Shown here one piece after another: positions 1 to 8,183 of a DNA stretch of 43,605 nucleotides; position 1 is the first letter of the stretch; every line of letters begins with the position of its first letter. The stretch comes from an uncultured Leptolyngbya sp. (GTDB lineage: Bacteria; Cyanobacteriota; Cyanobacteriia; Phormidesmidales; Phormidesmidaceae): assembly GCA_937899365.1 (NCBI GenBank), contig CALBPH010000630.1, positions 1 through 43,605 of the forward strand. The letters are read 5' to 3'. Under the pieces are notes generated by a model. That model was not told the DNA's origin, did not search any database, and was given only the letters and a program-made list of their open reading frames with translations. A program made the position numbers and the translations under genes.

Positions 1-965
1 TGGGTTGTGCGTGATAGGGTTCCATTTTTTTTTTTATTGTTACGTTTTACTAGTTTATTTTCACGACGGTCCCAGGGATAGGTGCCATCGGGTAGGCCCA
101 GAGGTGCGAGGGCATCGCTGACTAGAAACAGACCGCTGCTGCCGTCCCCCTGGACCTGTCCGCGGTTAGCACGCAATAGCAGATCGAGCATGGTGGGGCA
201 CACATGCTGACCGTCCGCAATCAGCCCGACAAACACCTGGGGATGGGTCAGGGCCGCACCTAGCAACCCCGGCTGACGGTGATGCAACCCCGGCATCGCA
301 GTAAAGGCATGGGTCACCATGGACGCCCCTTGGGAAAATGCTTGCTGAGCCTGGGTAACCGTAGCGAGGGAATGGCCCAGACTGACGGTGATATTATGCG
401 ATCGCAACCACGGAATCACCACAGCAGCCGCTTCGATTTCTGGCGCCAGGGTCACAATTTTCACCACATCCACATATGGCTCCAACAGAGCCTGGACTCG
501 ATCAATCGATAGGGGTTGCAAATACTCTGGGGGATGCGCTCCTCCCTTCTCTGGGTTGAGAAATGGCCCCTCCAAATGAGCTCCCAGCACGGTGGCATGG
601 TGAGGTTTGTCATTAAAACCTTCGGCCTGATATGTCCGCATCACAGCCAGACTGCATTGAATCTTTTCAGGATCTGCCGTCACCAACGTCGGAGTAAACG
701 CATCAATACCCTGACTCCACAGAAAGCTGGCTATTTTTTGCAGCTCTAAAGGATCGCTCAAATCAGGAAAGGCGAGCCCTAAGGCCCCATTAATTTGCAA
801 ATCTACCCCACCGAGGGACACCCAATCTCCATTTAGATCATCTGCTTGCACCGCATTAGCAGACACCTTGGCCATCGGCATAATAGATCGCAGCTGATTG
901 CGCACCACCTCCAGACAGTAAAGCCCTGGCATATGAGGTAATCGCACATTGAGCAAAATTGACAT
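1..965 (-). CDS. nagA: N-acetylglucosamine-6-phosphate deacetylase, C-terminus cut by window edge
   Basis: Removes the acetyl group from GlcNAc-6-phosphate to give glucosamine-6-phosphate in amino-sugar and cell-wall recycling; cytosolic amidohydrolase. 321 codons are readable from ATG at 965 to the left edge, open throughout. Visible motifs: GGVDLQINGALG (residues 52-63), HLEGPFLNP (130-138; E132 the expected metal ligand), SLGHS (H198), VTHAF (H219), GLIADGQHV (247-255) and VSDALAP (D284, expected catalytic Asp). The last roughly 60 residues of the family are missing because the window ends. Residues 302-314 are unusually Lys/Asn-rich and come from an AT-rich tract with an 11-A run, but family-like residues (NGTLSRTT) resume in frame. 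Divergent from purE across about 105 bp. Confidence 0.9.
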   Translation of the reverse strand, partial: MSILLNVRLPHMPGLYCLEVVRNQLRSIMPMAKVSANAVQADDLNGDWVSLGGVDLQINGALGLAFPDLSDPLELQKIASFLWSQGIDAFTPTLVTADPEKIQCSLAVMRTYQAEGFNDKPHHATVLGAHLEGPFLNPEKGGAHPPEYLQPLSIDRVQALLEPYVDVVKIVTLAPEIEAAAVVIPWLRSHNITVSLGHSLATVTQAQQAFSQGASMVTHAFTAMPGLHHRQPGLLGAALTHPQVFVGLIADGQHVCPTMLDLLLRANRGQVQGDGSSGLFLVSDALAPLGLPDGTYPWDRRENKLVKRNNKKKNGTLSRTT

Positions 966-1070
966 GGACCCGTTACGTTCAAATATTTGTACAAATCATC
1001 CCATAGGAACCCGGTAGGCTAACAGCATCACCCTGGCAGCGCTAGGGATGCCGTTTTACCGTTCACACCT

Positions 1071-1619
1071 ATGACCTCTCCCCTTGTTGGCATCATCATG
1101 GGCAGCGATTCTGATCTGCCCACCATGGAAGCAGCCATTATCGTTTGCGAAGACTTTGGCATTCCCCACGAAGTTGCTATTATCTCCGCCCATCGCACCC
1201 CTAATCACATGGCAAATTATGCGCAAACCGCTGTTGAGCGCGGCCTCAAGGTCATCATTGCTGGCGCTGGGGGCGCGGCCCATCTACCGGGCATGGTGGC
1301 CGCCCTCACACCGCTACCGGTCATCGGTGTCCCCGTCAAAAGCCGTAGCCTACAGGGTATTGACTCTCTCTATTCCATCGTTCAAATGCCCGGTGGCATT
1401 CCCGTCGCCACCGTTGCCATCGGCAATGCTAAAAATGCGGGACTACTGGCAGCTCAGATATTAGCGATATCCGACCTCAAACTCCTAAAGCGGGTACAAG
1501 CCTATCGCCAGGAACTCGAAGAGAGCGTACTGCAAAAGCAAGAACGCCTAGATGCCCTGGGTCCCCATCCTTATCTAAAAACAATGTTTCCATCCCAAAG
1601 CGGTGAAACAGCTCACTAA
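1071..1619 (+). CDS. purE: N5-carboxyaminoimidazole ribonucleotide mutase
   Basis: Class I PurE, which moves the carboxyl group of N5-CAIR to make CAIR in de novo purine synthesis; cytosolic, octameric in the family. 182 residues, near the family's usual length with a short C-terminal extension. Motifs: GSDSDLPTM (11-19, phosphate/ribose binding), SAHRTP (39-44), AGAGGAAHLPGM (64-75, with H71) and GNAKNAGLLAAQIL (118-131). The ATG at 1071 puts the first strand (PLVGIIMGSDSD) at the usual distance. No purK lies beside it, so purE appears to be expressed alone. Confidence 0.95.
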   Translation: MTSPLVGIIMGSDSDLPTMEAAIIVCEDFGIPHEVAIISAHRTPNHMANYAQTAVERGLKVIIAGAGGAAHLPGMVAALTPLPVIGVPVKSRSLQGIDSLYSIVQMPGGIPVATVAIGNAKNAGLLAAQILAISDLKLLKRVQAYRQELEESVLQKQERLDALGPHPYLKTMFPSQSGETAH

Positions 1620-2036
1620 ACGCCCTGTTTTTCCTGGCTTGAGGATATTAAATTTTGCAAAAAAACAAAAATTATCAGGCTTCAAACACCTAATATCCCA
1701 CTGACACGAATTAAGTGTGTTCTCTGATACAGAATGACTTGGCCGAAATTGGTGGAATCTATCTAATAGATATGCACAATGCATCCGCGCAATTAGGTCC
1801 ATGGTCTTGACCGTGTGTGTAAGGCCTTCATTTGTTAGTCGATGGAAGTTCTTAATATCTCTTTAAGTAATCTTCCCATTTTCTAGCGTGGCCATATCAG
1901 CACCCAAGCCCTTTGCCGGTCATTGATTATCTTGAACTGTCAAGGTCCCCTCACCCAAAGGCTTCACTGTCTAGGACTGGTGTCTGCGAAAGTGAGTCTT
2001 AGTTGATTGGATTGTGTTGTAGGAACGTCTGTTGAG
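1620..2036. other. Intergenic region and probable 5' leader of amt
   Basis: About 415 bases between purE and amt without a convincing gene. It is AT-rich and holds one GTGN8TAC sequence (1717-1730), listed separately. There is no good T-tailed hairpin for purE. If transcription starts just after that site, the amt mRNA would have an untranslated leader of more than 250 nt. I looked for a glnA-type glutamine riboswitch here and did not find the expected core. Confidence 0.5.
1717..1730 (+). promoter_or_regulatory. Candidate NtcA-binding site upstream of amt
   Basis: GTG-N8-TAC, one mismatch from the NtcA consensus GTA-N8-TAC, lies 306 bases before the amt ATG. NtcA is the cyanobacterial nitrogen regulator and commonly activates amt genes. 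Against it, no convincing TAN3T -10 box sits 22-23 bases downstream, and the motif is short enough to occur by chance. Confidence 0.3.
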
Positions 2037-3488
2037 ATGTCTAGTCTAAATTTCAGCCGCAAGGCGAAACGGCGTAAGTCGTCTGTCTGGGATAGCTATG
2101 CGCCCCCATTTGATCAAATGGCCAAGCGCTTTTTTGGCAGAAACTTTTCTTGGGCTTGGTTAGCTTGTATTCCCCTGGCACTAATCATTGTTGCCACCTG
2201 GGATACAGCAGCCCATGCACAGGATGAAGCCCTCACTCCTGGGGATGTGCAATTTGTCTTAGATAACATCTGGGTGCTGGTTGCAGCAGTCCTGGTGATT
2301 TTCATGAATGCGGGTTTCGGCATGTTAGAAACCGGCTTCTGTCGCCAGAAGAACGCTGTTAACATCCTTTCTAAAAACTTAATTGTCTTTGCCCTAGCCA
2401 CCCTGTCCTTCTGGGTACTTGGCTTTGGCCTCATGTTCAATGAAGCAACGCCGTTTATCGGTCTAGGCAACTTCTTCTTGTCTGGCTTCTCCACCGATGG
2501 ACCTGAGTTTGGCAATTTAACTGCTCCTGTTTTCTTCTTATTCCAGGCAGCTTTTGCTGGTACAGCGGCGACTATCGTCTCTGGTGCCGTTGCAGAACGA
2601 ATCAAGTTCACAGATTTTGTCATCTTTAGCATTTTGCTAACGGCAGTTTCTTACCCCATCACGGGTCACTGGGTTTGGACTGGTGCCGGTTGGTTAGGTG
2701 GCCTTGGTTTCTCTGACTTTGCTGGTTCTACCGTTGTTCACTCCGTTGGCGGTTGGGCGGCTCTATGTGGAGCAGCCATTTTAGGTCCTCGGATTGGCAA
2801 ATATCAGGATGGTCAAATCAACGCGATTCCTGGCCACAACATGAGCATTGCCACCCTAGGCTGTCTCATTCTTTGGATTGGCTGGTTTGGTTTCAACCCA
2901 GGTTCCCAGCTAGCCGCAGATGGCGCTGTCCCTTATATTGCAGTTACCACTAACCTTGCTGCTGCTGCTGGTGGTGTTGCGGCAACCTTCACTGCTTGGA
3001 TCATGAGCGGCAAGCCTGACTTGTCCATGATTATCAACGGTATCTTGGCTGGTCTAGTCGGTATCACTGCAGGTTGTGCTGGCGCTAGTTTCTTTGGCGC
3101 GGTCATCATCGGCTTGGTAGCCGGTGTATTAGTGGTCTTCTCCGTTGGCTTCTTTGACAGCATCAAGATTGACGATCCGGTAGGTGCTATCTCTGTACAC
3201 TTGGTGTGCGGCATGTGGGGCACGCTCGCAGTGGGTCTATTCGATACCTCTGCGGGTCTGTTCTACGGTGGCGGCATCGGCCAGCTAATCTCTCAGATTA
3301 TTGGTATTGTTGCCATTGGTCTGTTTACCGTCATCTTTAGCTCTGTTGTCTGGACCATTCTGAAGTCTGCTTCTGGTCTTCGCGTCTCCGCCGAGGAAGA
3401 GCTCAAGGGCTTGGATATTGGCGAGCACGGCATGGAAGCTTACAGTGGTTTCCTTAAGGACACTAGCGATATGGGTGGGGTTGCTTAG
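2037..3488 (+). CDS. amt: Ammonium transporter, Amt/MEP family
   Basis: Polytopic inner-membrane channel for ammonium uptake (trimeric in the family). The Amt signature DFAGSTVVHSVGG runs from D227 and includes the first pore histidine H235; the second, in ISVHLVCGMWGTLAVGLF, is H388. The conserved LETGFCRQKNAVN is at about 96-108. About 483 residues from ATG 2037; an in-frame TTG at 2007 would add ten residues, and the next ATG (2118) has no ribosome-binding site. A positively charged stretch of about 40 residues precedes the first hydrophobic segment (roughly 43-61, ending AHAQ), which may be a cleaved signal peptide. No glnB/glnK lies beside it. A T-tailed hairpin follows. Confidence 0.95.
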   Translation: MSSLNFSRKAKRRKSSVWDSYAPPFDQMAKRFFGRNFSWAWLACIPLALIIVATWDTAAHAQDEALTPGDVQFVLDNIWVLVAAVLVIFMNAGFGMLETGFCRQKNAVNILSKNLIVFALATLSFWVLGFGLMFNEATPFIGLGNFFLSGFSTDGPEFGNLTAPVFFLFQAAFAGTAATIVSGAVAERIKFTDFVIFSILLTAVSYPITGHWVWTGAGWLGGLGFSDFAGSTVVHSVGGWAALCGAAILGPRIGKYQDGQINAIPGHNMSIATLGCLILWIGWFGFNPGSQLAADGAVPYIAVTTNLAAAAGGVAATFTAWIMSGKPDLSMIINGILAGLVGITAGCAGASFFGAVIIGLVAGVLVVFSVGFFDSIKIDDPVGAISVHLVCGMWGTLAVGLFDTSAGLFYGGGIGQLISQIIGIVAIGLFTVIFSSVVWTILKSASGLRVSAEEELKGLDIGEHGMEAYSGFLKDTSDMGGVA

Positions 3489-3550
3489 GTCACTAAGTAG
3501 CTTGCAACCTTGAAAGCCTTAGGGCTTGATAAAGTGCCTTTGTACTAAAA

Positions 3551-3584
3551 GTGGGTGGTTTCCGCAGGGGAGTCACCCATTTTT
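3551..3584 (+). terminator. Rho-independent terminator of amt
   Basis: An inverted repeat, 3551-3560 with 3571-3580 (core TGGGTG/CACCCA plus G-U pairs), has a 10-base loop and a TTTTT tail. It starts about 60 bases after the amt stop. Confidence 0.8.
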
Positions 3585-3904
3585 AATGCGACGACATCTG
3601 ATGCGAAGACCTCCCCACAGTCGTTGTCACTCAAAATTTTTAGGGATTACATATGATGTGACCTATATGCGCTAAGCCTGAAAACCAAGACTGTTACATA
3701 AGTTATGACTACCGAGGATCATTTATCCATGGGTCCTCTTTTAGCCCAGGCCAGGAGCGGAGGTTCTACAAAGGCTCCTCCGCATCTGTACTTACTGATC
3801 CTTCCCCTAAGCTTAGTTACAATTCCCCTGCGGTCTGGATAGGCACTGATAAGGTTAGTCAGTTGATCAAGATGGTTCTAGCATCCATCACATCAGTAGG
3901 GTGA
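3585..3904. other. Intergenic region and leader before the DICT histidine kinase
   Basis: About 320 bases with no gene. Two structured stretches: GAGGATC (3714-3720) pairs with GGTCCTC (3732-3738) and is followed by TTTT, like a weak terminator or attenuator. Then GCGGAGG (3757-3763) pairs with CCTCCGC (3777-3783), overlapping an alternative AGGAGC/GCTCCT pairing (3753-3758 with 3774-3779), so the two folds exclude each other. Confidence 0.4.
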
Positions 3905-5944
3905 ATGGGCAATCCCGCTTCAGTTCTAGACGAGTTGCTTGAGGTCTTACCGACGTTAAGACCTCAAATGTATTTCAAAACATCGCTGACGGCCCTCTCC
4001 CATGCGATGGAGGATCAGGTATTGGCAGGAAACGACTGCCCCCTGATGATTGCCAGTTTTCAGCAAGAGCGTTTTTATCGTCAAGAAGCGCATCGGTATC
4101 TGCGCTTGGCGGAGATTACGCCTCAGCTATATGTATTAGCGGCGGCGGATACTAAGTTCGCGGATGGGGCTGCTAGCCATGAAACCATTCCCTTTGATAC
4201 TAAGGATGCCCTGGTAGATGAATGGCACCTGGTGGTTTTAGGTGAGCAATATACAGCCTGTTTAATCTGTCGCGAACATCGTCACGGTAGCCACAGCCCC
4301 AAACCTTCGGCAGGAGCACCCGCGCTAGATCAGAGCCGCCGCTTTGAGGGTATTTGGACGTTAGACCGTCATGTGTGCGAACAGGCTGCTCATATTTTGC
4401 TACAGCGTATTGCCCAGTATCGCCCAGACCTAGAGCGTAAAGTCACCCAGGCTCAGACTGATTTTTTACCCGATGATGTGCGTCAAGGACTGTCGAGGGG
4501 CACGGAAATTGCAGAGTCCTATCCCTTTGCCCAACGGCTGGTGACCTATGTGCAAGCTAGCCAGTATAAGCTGCTCAAAGCTTATAAAGCGATGGCAGCC
4601 CAGGAAAATCGAGAACGGCTGATCAACTCGATTACGGCAGCGATTCGCCAGTCGTTAAACCCGACTGAGGTGTTTGCGATCGCAACCCACGAACTCGGCC
4701 AGGAAATTGCTACCTGTCGCTGCATTATTTATCGCAGCAGTCACGCCACTAGCGTTGAAATTCAGCATGAATTTCGCAAGCCTGGCGTGCCATCCCTGAA
4801 AGGAAAATCTTGGCCCCTGTTAGATAATCCCCTCTTCCAAACGGTTAACCGCCAGCAAGAATCCCTAACCTACCTCTGTGGGCAAGATATCCCCGCCTCA
4901 GGCAGCCCCAACATAGAATCACCAGGCGACACGCTCGATAATGCCTCAATTATTCAAGCACTATTTGACGAATGGGATATTAGCAGCTGTTTACTGGTAC
5001 CCCTCATTTACCAAGAACGTCTGCTGGGCATGATCGAGCTGCACCAGTGCGCACCGACATCCCAATCCTGGAATCAACACGATATTCGCCTGGTAGAGTC
5101 AGTGGCGGCCCAGCTCAGTGTGGCCGTCATTCAAGCCGAAGCCTATGCCAATTTAGAAACCCTAAATCAGCAGTTAGAAGCCCTAGAACAAACCCGCAGC
5201 AATCTGATTGCCATCACTGGCCACGAGCTACGAACTCCCCTATCCACCATTCGGATTTGTTTGGAAAGCATTTTTACAGAACCCGATATGCCAGCGGACA
5301 TGCGGCAGGTGATGCTGCAAACCGCGATGGAAGATTCTGACCGTATGCAAAAATTGGTCCAGGACTTTCTCACCCTCTCCCGTTTAGAAAGTGGCCGCAT
5401 TGAATGGAATTTAGAATCCCTATCCCTCAATGAATGTGTGGCTCTGGCCCTGAGCAGTCGACGATCTAACAACAACTGCTCCAACCTCACCGTCAGTATC
5501 CCAGAAGAATTACCGCTAATTCGAGGCGATGGTGAATGGATTGTTGAGGTGCTGACAAAACTCTTGGACAACGCCTGTAAATTTACAGAGCCAACCGGCA
5601 CCATCTCTATCCAGGCAAGCGTTAAAGACAATTCCCAGATAGAAGTCTCGGTCAGCGATAGTGGGCGAGGTATTGAACCGGAGCGGCTAGAAACGGTTTT
5701 TGAACGGTTCTATCAAGAAGAAGGCGCGCTTCGTCGTTCAGTAGGTGGTACCGGTTTAGGATTGGCCATTTGTCGTCAAATTGTTGAAGCCCAGGGCGGT
5801 AAAATTTGGGCCATGTCAGCGGGTAAAAAGCAAGGCACGCAGATCTACTTCACCCTGCCTATCGCCTTACAACAATCCCACCAAAGACCCCAAAAGCGCC
5901 CAGGGAAAAAATCAGTCCGTACCAAAAAGATCCTGAGTAATTAA
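3905..5944 (+). CDS. DICT-GAF sensor histidine kinase
   Basis: Cytosolic two-component sensor of 679 residues with no transmembrane segment. The N-terminal 180 residues match the DICT sensory domain (found in cyanobacterial diguanylate cyclases and two-component proteins). A GAF domain follows at about 225-405, then a short coiled coil, the HisKA H-box GHELRTPLSTIR (phosphoacceptor H440), and a HATPase with N-box LLDNACKF (N556), G1 DSGRGI (D585) and G2 GGTGLGLAICRQI (about 615). All catalytic boxes are intact. The ligand is unknown. No response regulator gene is adjacent, so the partner is elsewhere. The ATG at 3905 follows AGGGTGA. Its stop is 7 bases from the stop of the convergent AMIN gene. 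Confidence 0.9.
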   Translation: MGNPASVLDELLEVLPTLRPQMYFKTSLTALSHAMEDQVLAGNDCPLMIASFQQERFYRQEAHRYLRLAEITPQLYVLAAADTKFADGAASHETIPFDTKDALVDEWHLVVLGEQYTACLICREHRHGSHSPKPSAGAPALDQSRRFEGIWTLDRHVCEQAAHILLQRIAQYRPDLERKVTQAQTDFLPDDVRQGLSRGTEIAESYPFAQRLVTYVQASQYKLLKAYKAMAAQENRERLINSITAAIRQSLNPTEVFAIATHELGQEIATCRCIIYRSSHATSVEIQHEFRKPGVPSLKGKSWPLLDNPLFQTVNRQQESLTYLCGQDIPASGSPNIESPGDTLDNASIIQALFDEWDISSCLLVPLIYQERLLGMIELHQCAPTSQSWNQHDIRLVESVAAQLSVAVIQAEAYANLETLNQQLEALEQTRSNLIAITGHELRTPLSTIRICLESIFTEPDMPADMRQVMLQTAMEDSDRMQKLVQDFLTLSRLESGRIEWNLESLSLNECVALALSSRRSNNNCSNLTVSIPEELPLIRGDGEWIVEVLTKLLDNACKFTEPTGTISIQASVKDNSQIEVSVSDSGRGIEPERLETVFERFYQEEGALRRSVGGTGLGLAICRQIVEAQGGKIWAMSAGKKQGTQIYFTLPIALQQSHQRPQKRPGKKSVRTKKILSN

Positions 5945-5951
5945 CACGAAA

Positions 5952-7244
5952 CTAATTGGAGGTGGAGCTAGGTAACGGTTGACCAAACGTCAACGGCTCA
6001 GGTGGTTGAATTTGCACAATCGTCCGATTGCCAGCAGGCTGTTGGATAGTCTCCCACACTAGCTTCGAGGCTTCATCAGCCTGTTCAACGTCAGCCAGGG
6101 AAAGCTCGACCGGAGCGAGACCTTCCGTCAACGTTGCAGACGCAGGCAGATCCGGTATGGGCTCATCAGCCACAGACTCTTCTACTACGGGAGACACCTC
6201 TGCTGCAGGCACAGACACAGCAGCGACGACAGGAGCCTCTTCAATGACAGGAACGTCTTCAATCTCAGGAGTAATCTCAGGCTCAGGAACAGGCTCAAGG
6301 TCAGGGACAGCCTCAACAGCTACATCCACCGGCGCACTCTCTGGCAAAGCACTCTCTGGCAACTCGGTCACCTCAGAAATCTCAGGCTTGGGGTCACTGG
6401 CACCGCTAATGTCTGGCAAGCTAGGACGATTGCTTTCGGGAGCCGCAGCCACTGGCGTCACAGGAATGTTGATTTCAGACGTATCTAACTCAGATTGCTC
6501 AAGTTCTGGCACCGTCATCGGGGGTAGGTCTGGCACCGTTGCGATCGCAGCAGGGGATACAGCGTCCACCCCATCTACATCTACATCCACAGCAACCTCA
6601 TCCACAGCAACCTCATCCACAGCAGCAACCTCATCCACCAAACCCGAGTCTGTAGGTAGGTCCTCCAGCGGCGGCACACTCACCACCGCAGAAGACTCAG
6701 CATCGTAGGGGTCAATGGGTAACGCTGTCGTCGTTGTGGGTTTATCAGGCAGTTGCAGATTCGCCGCCGACAGACTCACATCCCCAGAAGCATTCGGCGC
6801 TGACACAGCAGGAGAAACCGCTACGGACGTATCACTATCGGCAATCAGAGGACGAAAACGCCAGTGACGCAGACCGTCACTATCATCAAATTGAATATCA
6901 GCCTGATCAGGCGCTAGGACAATGTCTGGGGCTAACTCAATAACCACCCTCACCTGGTCTGGAGTGTGCTGCGCCACCCGGATAGCCTGCACAGAACCGT
7001 TATAGATTTGCTCCGGCTCAATCGTACCGATTTCCGTATCCGGGATATCGAGCACCAAACGCGGAGGTTCCGACAGTAAAAAGAACTGGGGAAATACCGT
7101 ATCTGACAACGAAAATGTCAGTTCGCTCGTGGCCGTATCAAAGGCCCAATCATTTAGCCCTTCTGCCAAAGCTGGTGAGATCGCAAGTGCGAGGGTAGCC
7201 AGACTCCCCCCAAAACACTGGTAAAAACGGCGCTTGAACCCCAT
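5952..7244 (-). CDS. Secreted AMIN-domain protein with acidic repetitive C-terminus
   Basis: 430 residues from the ATG at 7244, chosen because it begins a clear signal peptide (basic MGFKRRF, then a hydrophobic core ending ALA). The frame stays open upstream to 7445, but that extension has no signal features and would overlap a small rightward ORF. An AMIN domain (about residues 38-125) follows; AMIN domains target periplasmic and envelope proteins to peptidoglycan or membrane sites, for example in AmiC and PilQ. The remaining 300 residues are low-complexity, rich in Pro, Glu, Asp, Val, Ala and Ser, with a DEVAVDEVAVD repeat. No amidase or secretin domain is present, so it is probably an envelope scaffold or anchor; the function is not known. 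Confidence 0.8.
   Translation of the reverse strand: MGFKRRFYQCFGGSLATLALAISPALAEGLNDWAFDTATSELTFSLSDTVFPQFFLLSEPPRLVLDIPDTEIGTIEPEQIYNGSVQAIRVAQHTPDQVRVVIELAPDIVLAPDQADIQFDDSDGLRHWRFRPLIADSDTSVAVSPAVSAPNASGDVSLSAANLQLPDKPTTTTALPIDPYDAESSAVVSVPPLEDLPTDSGLVDEVAAVDEVAVDEVAVDVDVDGVDAVSPAAIATVPDLPPMTVPELEQSELDTSEINIPVTPVAAAPESNRPSLPDISGASDPKPEISEVTELPESALPESAPVDVAVEAVPDLEPVPEPEITPEIEDVPVIEEAPVVAAVSVPAAEVSPVVEESVADEPIPDLPASATLTEGLAPVELSLADVEQADEASKLVWETIQQPAGNRTIVQIQPPEPLTFGQPLPSSTSN
6586..6633 (-). repeat. 15-bp tandem repeat inside the AMIN gene
   Basis: Three consecutive near-identical units (6586-6600, 6601-6615, 6616-6633; the last with a 3-base insertion) encode the repeated Val-Asp-Glu-Val-Ala peptide in the acidic tail. 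Lengths in multiples of three keep the frame. Confidence 0.8.
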
Positions 7245-7420
7245 AGGCCTGATCCGCAGAACTCCAATAACACGATTAAAGGTTAAAGCATACGGCAATT
7301 TGTCAAGCATGACCCATATTTTTGATAAAAATTCCCCACGTATCGTAGATTCATCCGCCATGATAGTGAAGTCAATCAACTGACTCCTCCCAAATCCGCA
7401 AATCAAGGAACACACCCCCG

Positions 7421-7516
7421 ATGGAAATGCATGAACTGCTAACACTTATTTTGCTGTTGAGTCCTGGTTTATTACTCTCAGCCTTAGTCATGTCCGCCAT
7501 GGCATTTGGCGGTTAG
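7421..7516 (+). CDS. 31-residue single-pass membrane miniprotein (unrecognised)
   Basis: ATG at 7421 opens 31 codons ending TAG at 7516. The product begins MEMHELLTLILLLSPG and continues as one hydrophobic helix to about residue 28, ending FGG. An AAGGA-type ribosome-binding sequence lies about 12 bases upstream. It sits divergently from the AMIN gene and 75 bases before the redoxin gene on the same strand. Size and layout resemble the many tiny single-helix subunits of cyanobacterial thylakoid complexes, but it is not one I can name (not PsbM, PsbT, PsaM, PetN, PetL, PetG or Psb30 as I remember them). A chance ORF is possible; the RBS and the uninterrupted helix argue against it. Confidence 0.55.
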   Translation: MEMHELLTLILLLSPGLLLSALVMSAMAFGG

Positions 7517-7590
7517 ATTAGCGCTATTCGCTAGGTTTCTGGATTGGATTTATTTACAAACACAACAAGCAAACAGGTGAGGTATTTGCC

Positions 7591-8175
7591 ATGGTGATGG
7601 TCGAGTCCACAATGCTAGCGCTTGGAACCAAGGCTCCAGCATTTGCATTAGCAGATGTTGTGTCTGGAGACACGATTACCCTCGAGACATTCACAGACAG
7701 CAAGGCATTGTTAGTCATGTTTATGTGCGTGCACTGTCCCTTTGTGAAACACGTGGAGCAGGAACTCGCCAAAATCGGGCATGACTATGTGGATAAGAGC
7801 TTGGGGATAGTGGCCATTAGCTCTAACAGTGTTGCCACCCATCCCCAAGACGCGCCTGAACACATGAAAACCCAGGCAGCAACCCAAGGGTTCACGTTTC
7901 CCTATTGTTACGACGACACCCAAGCTGTCGCAAAAGCCTACCCCGCAGCCTGTACTCCCGATTTTTTCCTGTTTGATGCCGACTTCAAACTGGCCTATAG
8001 AGGACAGCTGGACGATAGCCGCCCTGGCAATGACAAACCGGTAACCGGTAAAGACTTGCGCGCGGCCATTGATGACGTTTTAGCAGGGCAGCCCCTGGGT
8101 AACCAACAGGTTCCCAGCATTGGTTGCAACATCAAGTGGGTGCCAGGACAGGCCCCAGATTATTTTGGCAATTAA
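7591..8175 (+). CDS. PRX-like / AhpC-TSA thioredoxin-family protein
   Basis: 194-residue thioredoxin-fold protein resembling the PRX_like1 group (AhpC/TSA relatives with a CxxC or SxxC active site). The active site is C46-V-H-C49 in FMCVHCPFVKH, followed by the alpha-helix of the fold. C121-T-P gives the cis-proline region and FLFDADFKLAYRGQ the next strand. Two more cysteines, C106 and one in SIGCNIKW, could take part in resolution. It probably reduces thiols or peroxides in the cytosol; the substrate is unknown. ATG at 7591; ATG 7612 (MLALG) is an alternative. It ends 8 bases before the convergent dnaJ stop. Confidence 0.85.
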   Translation: MVMVESTMLALGTKAPAFALADVVSGDTITLETFTDSKALLVMFMCVHCPFVKHVEQELAKIGHDYVDKSLGIVAISSNSVATHPQDAPEHMKTQAATQGFTFPYCYDDTQAVAKAYPAACTPDFFLFDADFKLAYRGQLDDSRPGNDKPVTGKDLRAAIDDVLAGQPLGNQQVPSIGCNIKWVPGQAPDYFGN

Positions 8176-8183
8176 GCGCTGGG

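Noticed and set aside
1765..2036. Glutamine riboswitch (glnA motif) in the amt leader
   Set aside because: GATGGAAGTTC superficially resembles part of the motif, but the partner segments are absent.
6028..6708. 226-codon rightward frame opposite the AMIN gene
   Set aside because: Ser/Thr/Gly-only composition is the antisense reading of the acidic repeat tail; no RBS or motif.
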